Source: Cryptomeria japonica
Lineage: Eukaryota > Streptophyta > Pinopsida > Cupressales > Cupressaceae
Direction of reading: 5' to 3'
DNA: 60,000 nucleotides
NCBI RefSeq assembly: GCF_030272615.1
Contig: NC_081408.1
Span: forward strand, 201,154,341 to 201,214,340
A program made the translations under genes and the position numbers. Below, piece after piece: positions 41,150 through 52,983 of the stretch. How positions within the stretch are numbered: position 1 is the stretch's first letter; every line of letters begins with the position of its first letter. Under the pieces are notes generated by a model. It saw only the letters and a list, made by a program, of their open reading frames with translations. It did no database searches and was not told the DNA's origin.

Positions 41150-42010
41150 CTAAGTGAACCTATTCCTAAAGAAATTGAGATTTTGAATTTTAAATATTTT
41201 AATGGTAAGGTGATCCATAATTACATGTTTTTGCTTTCACTATACTTTGTAGTGAGTTTCATCATTAGGATTATTTCTTAGCTATTTTTTCCCCATTGTT
41301 CCTTAAGAAGACCATGTTCAAATAGTTCTACTCTTTTCTCGATTACCCTACCTATTCTTTTGATCATCTCATGAATCAGTTCTTGTAAAGGTTTCAAGTG
41401 AGAATTGGATCAAGGGTCACCATAGCTGATCATTTCCATTACAAGAAACAATGGAATGAGAAGTTAAATAATTTCAGTATACACTACTAATATATTTCTT
41501 CATAGATTCTCTATGCCCTCCTTGACAATGTAATTCAAAGAATGTTCATGCGATGTTTGCAGGTAGCATTGAGGGAGCAAGTTTAGTTAGTAATATATAC
41601 TTCTTTCTAAAATATGGGTATTATTCTTAAAGGTTGTCAACATATGTTAGGTAAATTTGAGGCTTCTACCTAATCCTCAACTACTAATAATTCTAGACTT
41701 GCATATTCTTCTAGTGGGTTAAAAAATAAAAAATAAAGATTATAATGTAATCAATATTCCTCAAGATATTGAGAAGAGTTCATTGGAATCACAATATGAT
41801 TGGTTATTTACAAAGCTATTTGATTCTTACAAAAGTGTACTTGAAAAACTACTAAAGGATAATTTGTTACCCTTCCATAGATTAGACCATTCTATAACAA
41901 TAACTCATAACCTAGTTGGTATGACACTTCAAAATTCTATCAATATCATTGGGTGTCTAGGCATGACATCAAGCATTGTGTGCATTTGAGATATGTATTC
42001 CAAGACCACA
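41150..42010 (+). pseudogene. TG-old gag remnant
   Basis: Scattered frames give KEIEILNFKYFNGK (41170; compare the ELYNGKGDP region of TG-L), a Q-F-L...RFQVRIGSRVTIADHFHYKKQ stretch near 41380-41450, and YDWLFTKLFDSYKSVLEKLLKDNLLP (41792). The decayed knuckle QYHWVSRHDIKHCVHLRYV and QDHIDRGTIWLGN (41940-42038) match the knuckle plus QDLIDNN layout of TG-L. Many stops and frame changes. Confidence 0.6.
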
Positions 42011-42949
42011 TAGATAGAGGTACCATCTGGCTTGGTAATAGGAAATAGTATTTGAAATAATTTCTTTCTAAGGCTAATAGTGAACTATAAATCTACAAAT
42101 ATATGTTTCCTCTTCATTCTTCTAGCTTCATCATTGCATCTTTGTCAGCCACATTTAGTAATTTTTAATATGTGAACATGGTGATAATTAATTTGATCTC
42201 TACTTTGAGTCAAAAGGTTAAGTTATCTAAGCTATCTTTCACATTTAATGACAAACCATTCCATGGGGAGCCTTCTCCTCTCTATATACCTATATAGATT
42301 TGTGATAATTTTATTAAGGGTGTGATTATTGATCCTACCTATAGAGTCAATATGATTAAAAAGTAGGCCAAATTTATTAATTAGTTTCAAGGGAAAAGAT
42401 ATGTCAATCCAAATGGCACTAGTTGTATAGATGATGGTATCTCTATTCCTCCTTGTGGATCTACCTCTTTTCCATTCCTTGTGGGACCTAGAAGGTTATT
42501 TCTACAACATTTCTCATGATTCCAAATGTTGACTTGTTTAGGGTGAAGATAGGCATCCCTCTAGGCTAGTTTTCATGGACATTGTTACCTTTTTGTCTAG
42601 AAGTTTTTTAAGTTTCCTTATGATGGCACTATGTATAATATCTAGCATACAAGATATAAGACACCAGTGTCATGTGAGGGATTTTTTCTAGGTCATTTAT
42701 GGCCTACTCTATTTTTATCCATGCTATCTCATAATAATATGTTGTATAAGGCTTATTATAAATATAAGACTAGGGAGTTAACATCAACATTGGTTCAACC
42801 TGCTTCTTCTCTACCGCCTCCCTCTTATGGCACTCCTTCTTAGTCTACCCCTATATGATAGCATTCTTTGTCCTCTAATCCTTCTTCATTAGGGATGTAG
42901 GACAATCTCACTCCCTTAAATTGACCCACTCGATCCTCTAAGTCCCTTC
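42011..42949 (+). pseudogene. TG-old protease-like remnant and tail
   Basis: Contains GVIIDPTYRVN near 42320, KFPYDGTMYN near 42610-42640, FFLGHLWPTLFLSML (42680), and LYKAYYKYKTREL (42740), matching in order the TG-R segments around GVLIDPSCMVN, KFPHNGEVV, FWPKQFQSLPP and LFKSYQKWKKD. The tail 42790-42945 is Pro/Ser-rich, as in TG-R. Broken by many stops. Confidence 0.6.
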
Positions 42950-43999
42950 TGTAATACCCTAAAAATGGTCATCTAAACAATGGGCCCCTAATCTCGACAA
43001 CATCACCAAGGTCCTAACCAAAGGCAATTAAATCAATCTTGAGCACATAATTAATTCTTTAATCATCAAATGTCACATGGAAAAATTAATCACTCAATAT
43101 TAATTAAATATTTATTTAATTAATTAAATCATTCCAAGAACATCATTTTAAGACAATTATCTTATTTATTTTTGAATATCCTTGCATATTTAATTAAATA
43201 AATCAATTTACCATTAAATCATCAAAAAAGAGGAATTTAATTAAATAAATCAATTGAGCACAAATCTTCAAAAATGGAAATAAATCAAAAAAAGGAATTA
43301 ATTGACCAAGAAAGAATTAAAATTTGCAAAAAGAAATCAATTGGAGATAATCTTGAAAAAAACAAATTAAAAATTGATAGATAATCTTAGTGAAAGAAAT
43401 TAAAACAATTAAATCTTAAAATTGAATGAAATAGAGAATAAATCAGTTTTTTCTTGATTTTATCTTAATTTTAGTTCAATTTCCTTTAAAACTGAGAAAA
43501 GCATCCAATCACATCAATTCATCTGGATTGTGCTTCCTCTTGGAAAATCTTGAACGCTCATCATCATTTGATCTCAATCATTGGTTTCTTTCTGAATTTT
43601 CTATAAATTCAAGCTCATCTCTCATTCAAAAAGATCCTAGAGGCTGGAAAATATATTGTTATTATATTGTTTTTGCTCTAGGTTCATTGAGAATATTGCA
43701 TACATATTTAGATCATTTATCTCATTTATTTCTTAAATATTGTTAGATTAATCTTGCATCCATCTAGCATTAATATCATGCTCATATAGATTAAAATTCT
43801 TTGTCTTGGTGTTGTCTAGTCACTGGATTGCTTATACAAATCTGAGAGCAATCTTATACTCGCATCTTTTAGAAGGCAATGGGTCAATTTTTTATGGTTT
43901 TTATATTCATATTTATATCTGTCTAACCATGCATGTAATGACTTAATTGAAGAGTCGTGTATTGCAGATACAAATACAGGTCCACTTTTCACACACACA
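42950..43999 (+). repeat. 5' LTR of G3
   Basis: About 1.05 kb, TGTAATACCCTAAAAATGG to CACACACA, five bases before the primer site. AT-rich, with AATTAATTAAATA-type runs like those in the G2 LTR. Its partner is not in the window, so the borders rest on TG/CA ends and the primer site. Confidence 0.75.
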
Positions 44000-44004
44000 T
44001 TCTC

Positions 44005-44022
44005 TGGCGCCCACCGTGGGGC
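44005..44022 (+). other. primer-binding site of G3
   Basis: TGGCGCCCACCGTGGGGC, starting with TGG as expected for a tRNA CCA end. A primer site of this form is familiar from Tat-lineage elements; I recall tRNA-Arg as the proposed primer but cannot confirm it. Confidence 0.8.
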
Positions 44023-44119
44023 AGAAGACTACATTTTTCGGCCTCCAAAGACTGACTTTTTATTTTTGTTATTTTTCAGGTTTTTTGACTTTTTAGATTT
44101 TTGGTCATATAGCCTTTGC

Positions 44120-44420
44120 ATCATCTCGTATGACATTTCTCACAAGCTAAAATGACAAACTGCATGTGTCATACGAGCAACAATCCTCTGCCATGCGAGA
44201 AGAAATCCTCTATCGTAAGAGCAAAAATCCTCTATCATGCTAGAAGCAATCCTCTGTCATACGAGCATAAATCCTTGGTCGTGTGAGAAGAAATCCTTTG
44301 TCGTATGAGTAACTGATTTGTCATTTTTTTTCTATTTTTACTCGTTCGGTTTGGTGAGAATTATCGTATGGTCAGGTGAGAATACTCGTACGAGTTACTG
44401 TTTTGTCGTATGAAAAAAAG
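44120..44420 (+). repeat. GTCRTACGAG word array in the G3 leader
   Basis: About six units of roughly 25 bp built as GTCATACGAGCA plus AATCCTCT, then looser copies ending CTCGTACGAG (a 10-bp palindrome near 44386) and GTCGTATGA. Located about 100 bp after the primer site, as is the G2 array, but with a different word. Confidence 0.65.
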
Positions 44421-45380
44421 AGAGTTTTTGTTTAGGATTTTTCTTGAAACAAGGCTTGTGGAAGGTCAATATATATTTCCTCTTCTCTTCTTTCTTTCTT
44501 ATACTTTAAATTATATTCCATATATATTGTCAGGATGTTTGAGAGGGGTTTCGGACCTCCAGGAGTTATAATTTAAAATCTAGTTTTTGGAGGATCCTCC
44601 AAATTTCAGACTTAGTCAAAGTTTAGAGCATTTCAGCATCAGGAGTGAAAAATTTGTAACCAAGATTTGAAATTAGGCTTGTGTAAGCCCACCAAGAGAT
44701 TTGACATTTCACTAACTTTTTCTTCTTGTAGGTTTCTAACAATTTCTTGTAGGTTGGAGGAGTTAAATTAGGATTTGTTGAAAAACAAATTACTTTTCAG
44801 GGTTTTTCTTGAATTAAATTTTGATGATACTGACGCTAACCCTGAATTGTCTTTTGTCTGCTTGATATTTTCATAGCCTAACCAATTTCTTGTAGAACGC
44901 TTGCCAAAGGATTTATCAATCAAACATATGCCTATCAAAGAATAAAAACAACATGACTACTGATGCGTTGTTTTTGTAGGTTGCCTAAAGAGAAAATCAA
45001 CCAAATATCGTGTATTCTTTAAATTCATTTTTAGGCACTTAAATTGCTATCTGGTTAATGAACAAATATATCCTTCATGTTTTCAAAAAAATCTAAGAGG
45101 TAGGAGAGTATGCTCTTGTCTTTTATAGACAACCAGAAATCTAGACCCTTGAAGCTTTTTTCTAACTTTTGAGATTTTTGTACCTTTTAGCGGGCCTGTC
45201 ACAGTCGGAAAAAGTAATCACCCTGTGAGAATGACCCAAGTGAGTACAGCTGGACCTGAGCATTCCAACTCACTCTAATAAATAGGCCTCTAGTGATTAA
45301 AGTCTTAGAGGATGGGATTATTTGAGTTTTCTCTTTGAGATCTCTCATATCGAGCATTTTGTAGGGCCTCACGGTCTCAA

Positions 45381-45449
45381 TCACGTTTACGTGACTACAA
45401 ATTGTTTTGGTACCTTGTCGGGCTATAGGCCTCAATCATGCTTGCATGA
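45381..45449 (+). promoter_or_regulatory. twin hairpins in the G3 leader
   Basis: TCACGTTTACGTGA (45381-45394) and TCATGCTTGCATGA (45436-45449), both perfect inverted repeats, each preceded by CTCAA and followed by a CT or CTTCAA context. Their counterparts in G2 are at 37563-37629 on the other strand. Confidence 0.65.
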
Positions 45450-46524
45450 CTTCAAGGGGTAATTTCAAACAGAATTCTTGACTAAGAACTATAAGATAGA
45501 AGCTACCTGATTCACCTCCGAAAGGTTGATAATCTTTGTGCAAGAGAGATAGTAACTCTCCCAAGACACTTGCCATATTGTGCTCCCATTAGCATTTGGA
45601 GTCAGCTAATACGGTGTTGAGAATCCATTGCATGAGACTCAATGACCATATTCAGATGAGCTATTGGGTGTGTACCTAAGTTAGCAAGCAAAGGTTTTCT
45701 TCTCTAAGCCAACTTCCATAGGGTTAGCGTGCTATGATTGAATTATTATATATCTTGCATGTTTTCTATGTTTTCATCCCTCAAATTAAAACTGGAATAC
45801 TGAAACTGAAGAAAACAAGATCAAACAACTCAGTGATAAACTCTACCTGTGTCAAAACTAGTCTATCCTAGTCAAGAATTAGTCCATCTCCGAATTGGTT
45901 ATACTCAGTTGTCATACCCAGTCATTGAAAAACTCAGAATTTTTACTCTCTGCTCTGTGAACAGTCGTACAAGTCTGGTAAATTATCATCCTACACCATA
46001 TCCTGTGTCATACAAGTCTACTAAATTGTCGTCCTAAGCTCAATCTTGTGTTGTACGGAACCAGATGGTTTGTCGTTTAAGCTAAATTTTGTGTCGTACA
46101 AAATAGAACTGAACAAAACCATTTGTCATCCAGGACCTACCCATTTGTCGTACGGTACTAGGCAGCAACTCGTATGAAACAGAACTATTGTCATCCTGAA
46201 GTTGTTATACTATCGTATGGTCTCAGAAATACAGTGGTACGAGTCTCTGATTTTGCTAGTCTAGAACAGTGAAACCTATCCAAAATAGTCTACAGCGAGC
46301 CTAAAACTGGTTATCATCCTCCTGAGCATAAACAACCTTGATAATGTACCTTTGTCATTGTGTTGCACGATTTTGTCGATCATCTTTAAGTTAGTTCAAA
46401 CAACATCTTATCAAACTTAAGTTAACTTAGATAATGTCTTACACAGGATAGATCATTCCTGAAACCAGACCAAATCTTAGTTACTTCTCTCAATCACTAT
46501 GTTAAACGAACTACTAGCTACAAT

Positions 46525-47975
46525 TTGATCTTGACTTCTACAACACATTTGGCTCTCGGTCTTGTCAGTTACAAAATTCCTGTTCAAACCAAAAATTCTT
46601 GTAGCAAAAAGGACAAAGAAAAAGAAACATCCTTTGTGTCAAAAGACAATCCATTCTTTGTGGAAGACCCCTTTTACAATAAACCATCCTCGTCACAGAT
46701 ACTAGTTTATGACATACCAATCTTTGGTCAGCCCCTATCTCCCACCATGTCTGGGGGAAGATAAGAAAGAGAAGCTAGTAAATGAGACACTCACGATGAA
46801 TTTAGCAACCATGCCACTGACAATGATTCCTCATCAACTGAATCTGAGCTTCCTGAACCTCATGAAGCCAAAGTACATAGATGCTAGAATAATAAACAAT
46901 TTCAAAAAATGATGAAGGTCATCATGGCTAGGGAAAAAGAAGACTATTTCCTAGAATTAGCAAAGCAAGGTGACAAAATTTCTACTGGTTATAATGTGGA
47001 GGCCCTCGTCGCTAAAGAGGAAGAGACACCATGGCAAAAAATGAGCAAACAAATGCAAGCATTACAAATAACAGTCACAAGAATAGAAAACAGAGATAAA
47101 ACGCCAAAACAATATTCTCTAGACACAATATGCCCATTCCCATTTGATAAAAACCTTTACATGTCTCCATTTCCTTCATGAGTTGAGATCCCAAAATTTG
47201 ACAAATATGATGGTACCTCAGATCCTCAAGATCATGTTAGAGAGTTTTGTGCCACTTGTATGGAATTCATGCATGATCAAACATACATCATGCACCTTTT
47301 CCCAAGGAGTTTAGGGGGTGAAACAATGGAATGGTTTGCAAGCCTACCCAAAGGGATAAAAACATTTGAAGAGATAATCTAACTATTTTTACAACAATAC
47401 TCATACAACATTCATCACCTAATCACTATGATAGAGCTTTGCAATACCAAACAAAAGATAGGAGAACCCTTTCTCACCTTCCTCCAACAATGGAGAAAGA
47501 TGTTCTCTAGATATTCACGGACTATCCCAGATCTTGAGAAAATGGATATCTTTGTCAACAGCTTAGTCCCTAAATTGAAATACAGTGTCCAGATGCAAGT
47601 ACACCCTTCATTCAACAAAATGGTAGATAACACCCTTAGAATCATATGAATCGGCTTTTAAAACTACAACAGAGAATCCCCCAAAGAAAACAAGAGAATG
47701 GTTTGAAGAAAAACCTTGGCTTTCAAAGTCTAAGCATGATTTTACTCCTCTAGATGAATCATATGAATCATCTTTTAAAACTTTATTGGCAAATAATTTG
47801 ATAACATTACCAGACAATTCTAGACCATATGACCTAGAAATTAGATCCCAAATGGTGGAGAGAAAACGAATACTGTGACTACCATCGGAACAAGGGACAT
47901 AACATAAACCATTGCATGAAACTCTGACATGAAATCCAAGATCTCATTGATGTAGGCAAGATCATTGTTGGACAT
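46525..47975 (+). pseudogene. gag: Gypsy (Tat) Gag, broken
   Basis: Frames at 46525-46764, 46909-47181 and 47428-47649 with joining segments. N-terminal part: Lys/Ser/Pro-rich. About 46909-47130: acidic and helical (MAREKEDYFLELAKQGD). The gag domain runs 47190-47650, with VEIPKFDKYDGTSDPQDHVREF, GGETMEWFASLPKGI and FLTFLQQWRKMFSRYS. Near 47850-47965 is the knuckle-like YCDYHRNKGHNINHC followed by HEIQDLIDVGKI. Stops at 47179 and near 47381, plus others. The exact start is uncertain. Confidence 0.8.
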
Positions 47976-49047
47976 CACGCAAATAATGCTGATCATAAGG
48001 CCTTTAAAGATCCCTTTTACCCACTTATGAACAAGGAGATTCCTCAAAATCCAAGGGAGGAGCTAGAGTCAATTATACTTACACTAACAACGATAATGTG
48101 ATCAACATGATTGAATCTGCTCAAGCTGAATATTGCAATGTGATCATAGTCCCAGATCACCAAAATCAAGCACAAGCTTCTAATGCTATGACTCGTGCTC
48201 AAAGGAAGATTACTCTCCCAGGAACTAGTTCCTCAACTTTCGATCAAACAACATCAAATCTACCAAATAGCCAAACAGACACAATCATGGCCAAATCAAA
48301 ATAACCAGCTTCATCACCTTCTCCTGGTTATAGTATTGTCAAACAATTGAAGAGAACTAATGCTCAAATCTCCATTTTGGAACTACTTAAGATTTCTTCT
48401 ACTCATAGAGAGGTCCTAGATAAGGCTCTACTTACCACCAGTATCCCTAAAGATTTAGACGTAGATTGGTTTCAATCTATGGTGGGTCACCTGACTTCAC
48501 CTCATTATCTCACTTTCTCTAAAGAAGATGATAACTCACTGAGTCACCCACATAACCAGCCATTACACATTGAAGCCATGATCCATAAACACTGAGTTAA
48601 ACATGTTTTGATAGATGGAGGTGCTGGGTTGAATATCTGTACATACAATCTACTAACACAACTGGGATTTTCTGCAAATGTTATTGATCCAACAAAGAAG
48701 ATAACAATCAAGGCTTGTGATAAAGAAGAAATAACCTCTAAGGGTCTGGTGTGATTACCAATCAGGGTAGGACCTATAGAAAGAGATGTGTTTTTTCAAG
48801 TCCTCGATCTTCATCTTTCATACAACATCTTACTAGGTAGGCCATGGATTCATGAAATGAACACAGTACCATCTACGTATCATCAATGCCTAAAGTTTCC
48901 TTATAATGGAGTTGAAGTCAGTATTCTTGTCGATACAAGTTATACCTGGAATGCATTAATGCAAAGTGCTGATGCTTTTGTTCCTTATAATAGAGTGGCC
49001 TCCACAACTGAAAGTTCAGAATCTTTGCTGAAAGATTTATAAAAGAA
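47976..49047 (+). pseudogene. pol: Gypsy (Tat) protease, broken
   Basis: Linker at 48098-48304 and 48347-48595, then protease: HVLIDGGAGLNICTYNLLTQL near 48604-48665 (active-site D-G-G form common in Tat elements), a TAG-type break near 48752, then VFFQVLDLHLSYNILLGRPWIHEM (48788-48860), which contains the usual ILGRPW landmark, and CLKFPYNGVEVSI (48890). It would cut the Gag-Pol polyprotein. Confidence 0.8.
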
Positions 49048-51055
49048 ATTGAAAATCACAAACACTGGCATAGATGGCTACAAAATAGAGCCTATACTCT
49101 CACTAATGTCTCTTCCTCCATCACCAAGACAGTTGGGAAAACCATCAGAGGCTATGAAGCCACAAACTTCAACTCCAAAAGTCATTTACGATGGTGTCTT
49201 TATACAATCCTCTACTTCTCTTGCAAGTGAAATAGAAGAGGATGATGTTCTCAAGTCACTTTTCAAAGAAGACAGTGCAAATAAAGAAATATGACATTGT
49301 GAGATTTCTTTAACACAATATGGTCCAGGCTATAAGATGCTTCAACACATGGGATATTCAGGTACTGGTACTCTTGGCAAACATCAAAGAGGTATTGTTG
49401 AACCTATTCAGTTACAAACTAAGTCTACCAATGATAAAGCTAGACTCGGATATGATCCAAGAAAGTCATCAGATCAGAAACACATGCCACACCATCAACG
49501 TAAGTGGAAGAAGAAGGTACTAACTTTAACAACACAAGAAATAAATACTCAACAAACTCAGGAGGAATGTGACGGCGAACAAAAAGAATTTCCAACCCAG
49601 CGAGAGGAAACAGATGGTAATCAAGTTCCAGTTATATCAGCTATAATACGATAGGAAGTAGAAGTCCCAGAGGATATGAGAGATGAAGTATACAGAATCA
49701 AATAATTGTTTTCACCGTTGAACATTCCAGTCACATATATTGGCAGACAACAAGTAGATGATTTGAAAACTGATTCAAATGAGTATGAATGGGGTCCTAA
49801 CCATCTCTCAGATACATCTACTACAGAAACCCTTGAAGAATCCAATGATATCACAGATGATACACAAGAGCTGATACGCCTAAAAATGCAAAAATAAATG
49901 GAAGAAAACAAACTAAAAAGACAAGATGACTATGAACAACAGATGGAGGAAGAAAGGACACAAGCAATTTCTTCACCTACTCACTCTACCTCTAATAAGG
50001 TAGGACAAATCAGGTACAGAACTACAAAAAAGGAATTAGAAGCTACAGAAATAGAACCAGTCATCAGTCCAGAGGAAGCTGAATGGAAGAGACAATAGAG
50101 ATTAACAAAACCGTCAAAGTCATGTCCACAAGTATGTCAAATACAAGCAATCAATGAACCAAATCATGAAGGAACTTGCAACATCAAAGATGTGGGTGTT
50201 GATACTATATATACCTTTACTAAGCCACTTGAAGATGAGTCAGTAACTTCATCCTATGACTCTAATGACTCAGACAAGAGGTCTATTTATAACAACAACT
50301 ATTCAACAACGCATTATGACTACTCTGTCATAAATGATGAGATACTGTCTATTGTCACACCACAGTATGTAGTCTAGTCTGAAGTAGGTGACGATGCTAG
50401 AAGTAGGTCGGTTGGATTAGGTCCAATAAATACTAACATGAATTTTGATAATCGTGTTGTAACTCTTCTTGGTCTTGAGACACATACGCAAGGTAGTCTT
50501 CTGGAACTCGATTGGTCAGTCCGAAGCCATGATGATAGTACCGTGAACTCCCTTGAGCCTGTTCCAACCTTATCCTTAATGCATCTGGAGATGATTGATT
50601 GTACTCTTTATAACCAACCCTTGAATGTACCTACTTTTTCCAATGACTATACATTAGCCTGTTATCTCAATGCAGTTGAACCCATGTACTCTTCCACCAG
50701 CGAACAAAATGAAAACATGACTGAAGCGGATATCAAGTATCTTAGTCACAAAAATAAGAAAAATAAAAATAAAAGATCTGATGGTGAAAACCACATTGTG
50801 GCGTTGTCAGAATCTAAAAAAGAGAAAATAAAGGACGTACCTAAAGGCAAAAACCTCTTTGAGGCACTTGAATGTGAGATACTTGATATACTGCCAAGTC
50901 ACTTCCAAGAGAGATCTTCCATATTGATTGAGCCAACTCAGCCAGTGAACATTGGGAGTCAAGAGACACCATACACCATTCATTTATCTCAATCACTATC
51001 AGCAGAAGAGTTAAAAGATTTCAGCAACCTTTTTTAGAAAAGAAGATCAACTTTG
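49048..51055 (+). pseudogene. G3 linker between protease and RT, broken
   Basis: About 2 kb of mostly plus-strand coding character in several frames (49049-49294, 49337-49654, 49706-49897, 49898-50098, 50192-50377, 50438-51037). A GYSGTGTLGKHQRGIVEP stretch near 49350 resembles the G-patch-like GLG region that Tat elements have after protease. The 199-aa frame at 50438 is acidic then Lys-rich and leads into RT (FEALECEILDILPSHFQ, then SAEELKDFSNLF). Otherwise unrecognised. Confidence 0.6.
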
Positions 51056-52180
51056 CATGGACATACTCAGATATGCCAGGACTAGATCTTGGTCTCATCA
51101 TGCATCATCTCTCTCTTACACCAGGAGTTAAACCAGTCAAGTAAAAACTCTGTAAGATGCATCCTCATGTGGCACTACTAGTCAAAGCTGAACTAGAAAA
51201 ATTACTGAAAGCTGGATTTATCAGAGCTATAGACTACGTAGAATGGATATCAAATATAGTACCTGTATCAAAGGTAGACAAATCTATTAGAGTTTGCACA
51301 GACTTCAGGGATCTCAACAAAGCATGTCTGAAAGATGATTTTCCATTACCCAACATTGACATGATAGTAGATATGACTACTAGATATGAAATGTATTCAT
51401 TAATGGATGGATTCTCTAGTTACAATTGGATCAAGATAGCACCTGAAGATCAAGAAAAGACAACTTTCACATGTGCATGGGGAACCTTCTACTGGAATGT
51501 TATTCCATTTAGTCTAAAGAATGGAGGAGCAACTTACCAAAGAGAAGTAACCACTATCTTCCATGATATGATGCATAAAAACATGGAAGATTATGTTGAT
51601 GACACCCTGGTAAAGACTATGAAGAGATCTACACATATTCAAGAGCTAGGCCTCATACTAGATAGAATGGAAAGATTCAAGCTCCGATTAAATCCTAAAA
51701 AGTGTGCATTTGGATTAACATCATGAAAATTGCTTGGTTACATAATTTCAAAAAAAGGAATTGAGGTTGACCTTGAAAAGGTCCAAGCTATAATGGAAAT
51801 GCCTCCACCCAAGAATATTAGTCAAATGAGAAGTTTACAGGGTCATCTTCAATCAATAAGGCGTTTTATATCTCAACTAGCAGACAAAGCTCAACCCTTT
51901 ACAAAGGTATTAAGGAAAGGGATTCAATACAACTAGGATGAAGATTGTGAATGACATTTACAAAAAATCAAAGAATATCTTTCTAATCCACCCATATTAA
52001 TGCCACCAATTCAAGGTAAGCTATTGATCCTATACATATCAGGTACAGATACTTCACTAGGGGCACTTCTGGCACAATAGGATGACAATAAAAAAGAACG
52101 AGATATTTATTACATCAGCACAACATTGGTGTCATATGAAATGAACTAAACTATAATAGAGAAGACATGCTTAGCATTGG
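51056..52180 (+). pseudogene. pol: Gypsy RT and first RNase H (G3), broken
   Basis: RT: INFAWTYSDMPGLD (51050), HPHVALLVKAELEKLLKAGFIRA (51160), RVCTDFRDLNKACLKDDFPLPNID (51292), MDGFSSYNWI, FSLKNGGATYQREV and the catalytic EDYVDDTLVK (51588). After a stop at 51724 it continues KLLGYIISKKGIEV and MRSLQGHLQSIRRFI (51830). RNase H: ILYISGTDTSLGALLAQ (52030; the usual catalytic Asp region), YYISTTLVSYEMN and EKTCLALVFASQKLRHY (52160). Stops at 51934, 51949, 52078 and 52147. Clear Ty3/Gypsy identity. Confidence 0.88.
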
Positions 52181-52983
52181 TCTTTGCATCACAAAAATTA
52201 AGGCACTATTTGTTAGCACACTCCATTAAGCTGGTAGCCAAGATTGATCTGCTCAAATATCTTCTTAGTAAAGCAACACTTATAGGAAGACTAGCTAAAT
52301 GGGTCATGGTTCTTACGGAATTTGATATTGAATATGTGGAACATAAAGCCATCAAAGGGCAGGTTATTGCAAACCAACTTGTTGATGCTCCACTTGAAGA
52401 CAATCAACCTCTGCATATAGAATTCCTAGATGAATCAATCATGCACCTTACTGGACAATCATGGAAGATGTTCTTTGATGGGTCTTTCACTCAACATGGT
52501 TTTGGTGTCAGAATACTTTTTATTACTCTTCAAAAATACTCAATTTCGAAAGCTTATAAGATTATCTTCCCTTGCACAAGCAACATTGTAGAATATGAAG
52601 CTTTGGTAAATGGGATCAAGTTGGCCATCGAGTGGAAGATTGTTGAATTACACATCTATGAATATTCTCAACTCATTATCAACCAAATCAATAATCTATA
52701 TCAGACAAGAGATGAGAAACTGATGCCTTATAAGAGAATGGTGGGTGATCTCAAGAAATACTTTACCTTTGTATCATTTCAGCAGATCCCCAGAACAACA
52801 AATAGAGCAACAGATGCAATGGCCACTTTTGCATCTATACCACAGCTACATGAGTCTAATTTTCTCTTTGAATTCTTGGTGGAAGAGTTACATTACCCTG
52901 CCTATGATTCTCCCGATTCCCAGATGGTATGCTCTATTATTGGACATGACTCATCTCATTATAGCCACATTTTCTCTTACTAG
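52181..52983 (+). pseudogene. pol: RNase H tail and second (archaeal-type) RNase H (G3)
   Basis: Open frame of 268 aa (its first codons overlap the end of the RNase H). SKATLIGRLAKWVMVLTEFD and EYVEHKAIKGQ end the Gypsy RNase H. From about 52440 comes a second RNase H: WKMFFDGSFTQHGFG (first Asp), NIVEYEALVNGIKLAIE (Glu), then IYEYSQLIINQI, where the usual GDSQL aspartate is missing, and NRATDAMA (last Asp). The extra archaeal-type RNase H is diagnostic for the Tat lineage. The copy ends at a TAG at 52981. Confidence 0.82.

Larger units (their letters stand above)
39827..42949 (+). mobile_element. TG-old: very old gag-protease Gypsy-like element (degenerate)
   Basis: Plus-strand remnant with an LTR end (to 40116, ...ACTCTACA), a primer site at 40120, a long degenerate stretch, and gag and protease-like remnants that align in order with TG-L/TG-R. 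The protease-like remnant reads KGVIIDPTYRVN where TG reads HGVLIDPSCMVN, and further on KFPYDGTMYN where TG reads KFPHNGEVVT. No RT is seen before G3 begins at 42950. So decayed that it must be the oldest recognisable element here. Confidence 0.6.
44023..46524 (+). other. G3 leader (about 2.5 kb)
   Basis: Non-coding. It holds, in order: a word array with GTCATACGAG / GTCGTATGAG repeats (44120-44420); a block homologous to the G2 leader (44960-45720) with twin hairpins; and a second scatter of GTCGTACAA/GTCGTACGG words (45960-46230). The longest frames are under 80 aa and do not resemble known proteins. Confidence 0.7.

Noticed and set aside
44120-44420. CRISPR-like regularly spaced repeats
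   Set aside because: Units are imperfect and contiguous, with no unique spacers; the sequence is a plant retrotransposon leader.
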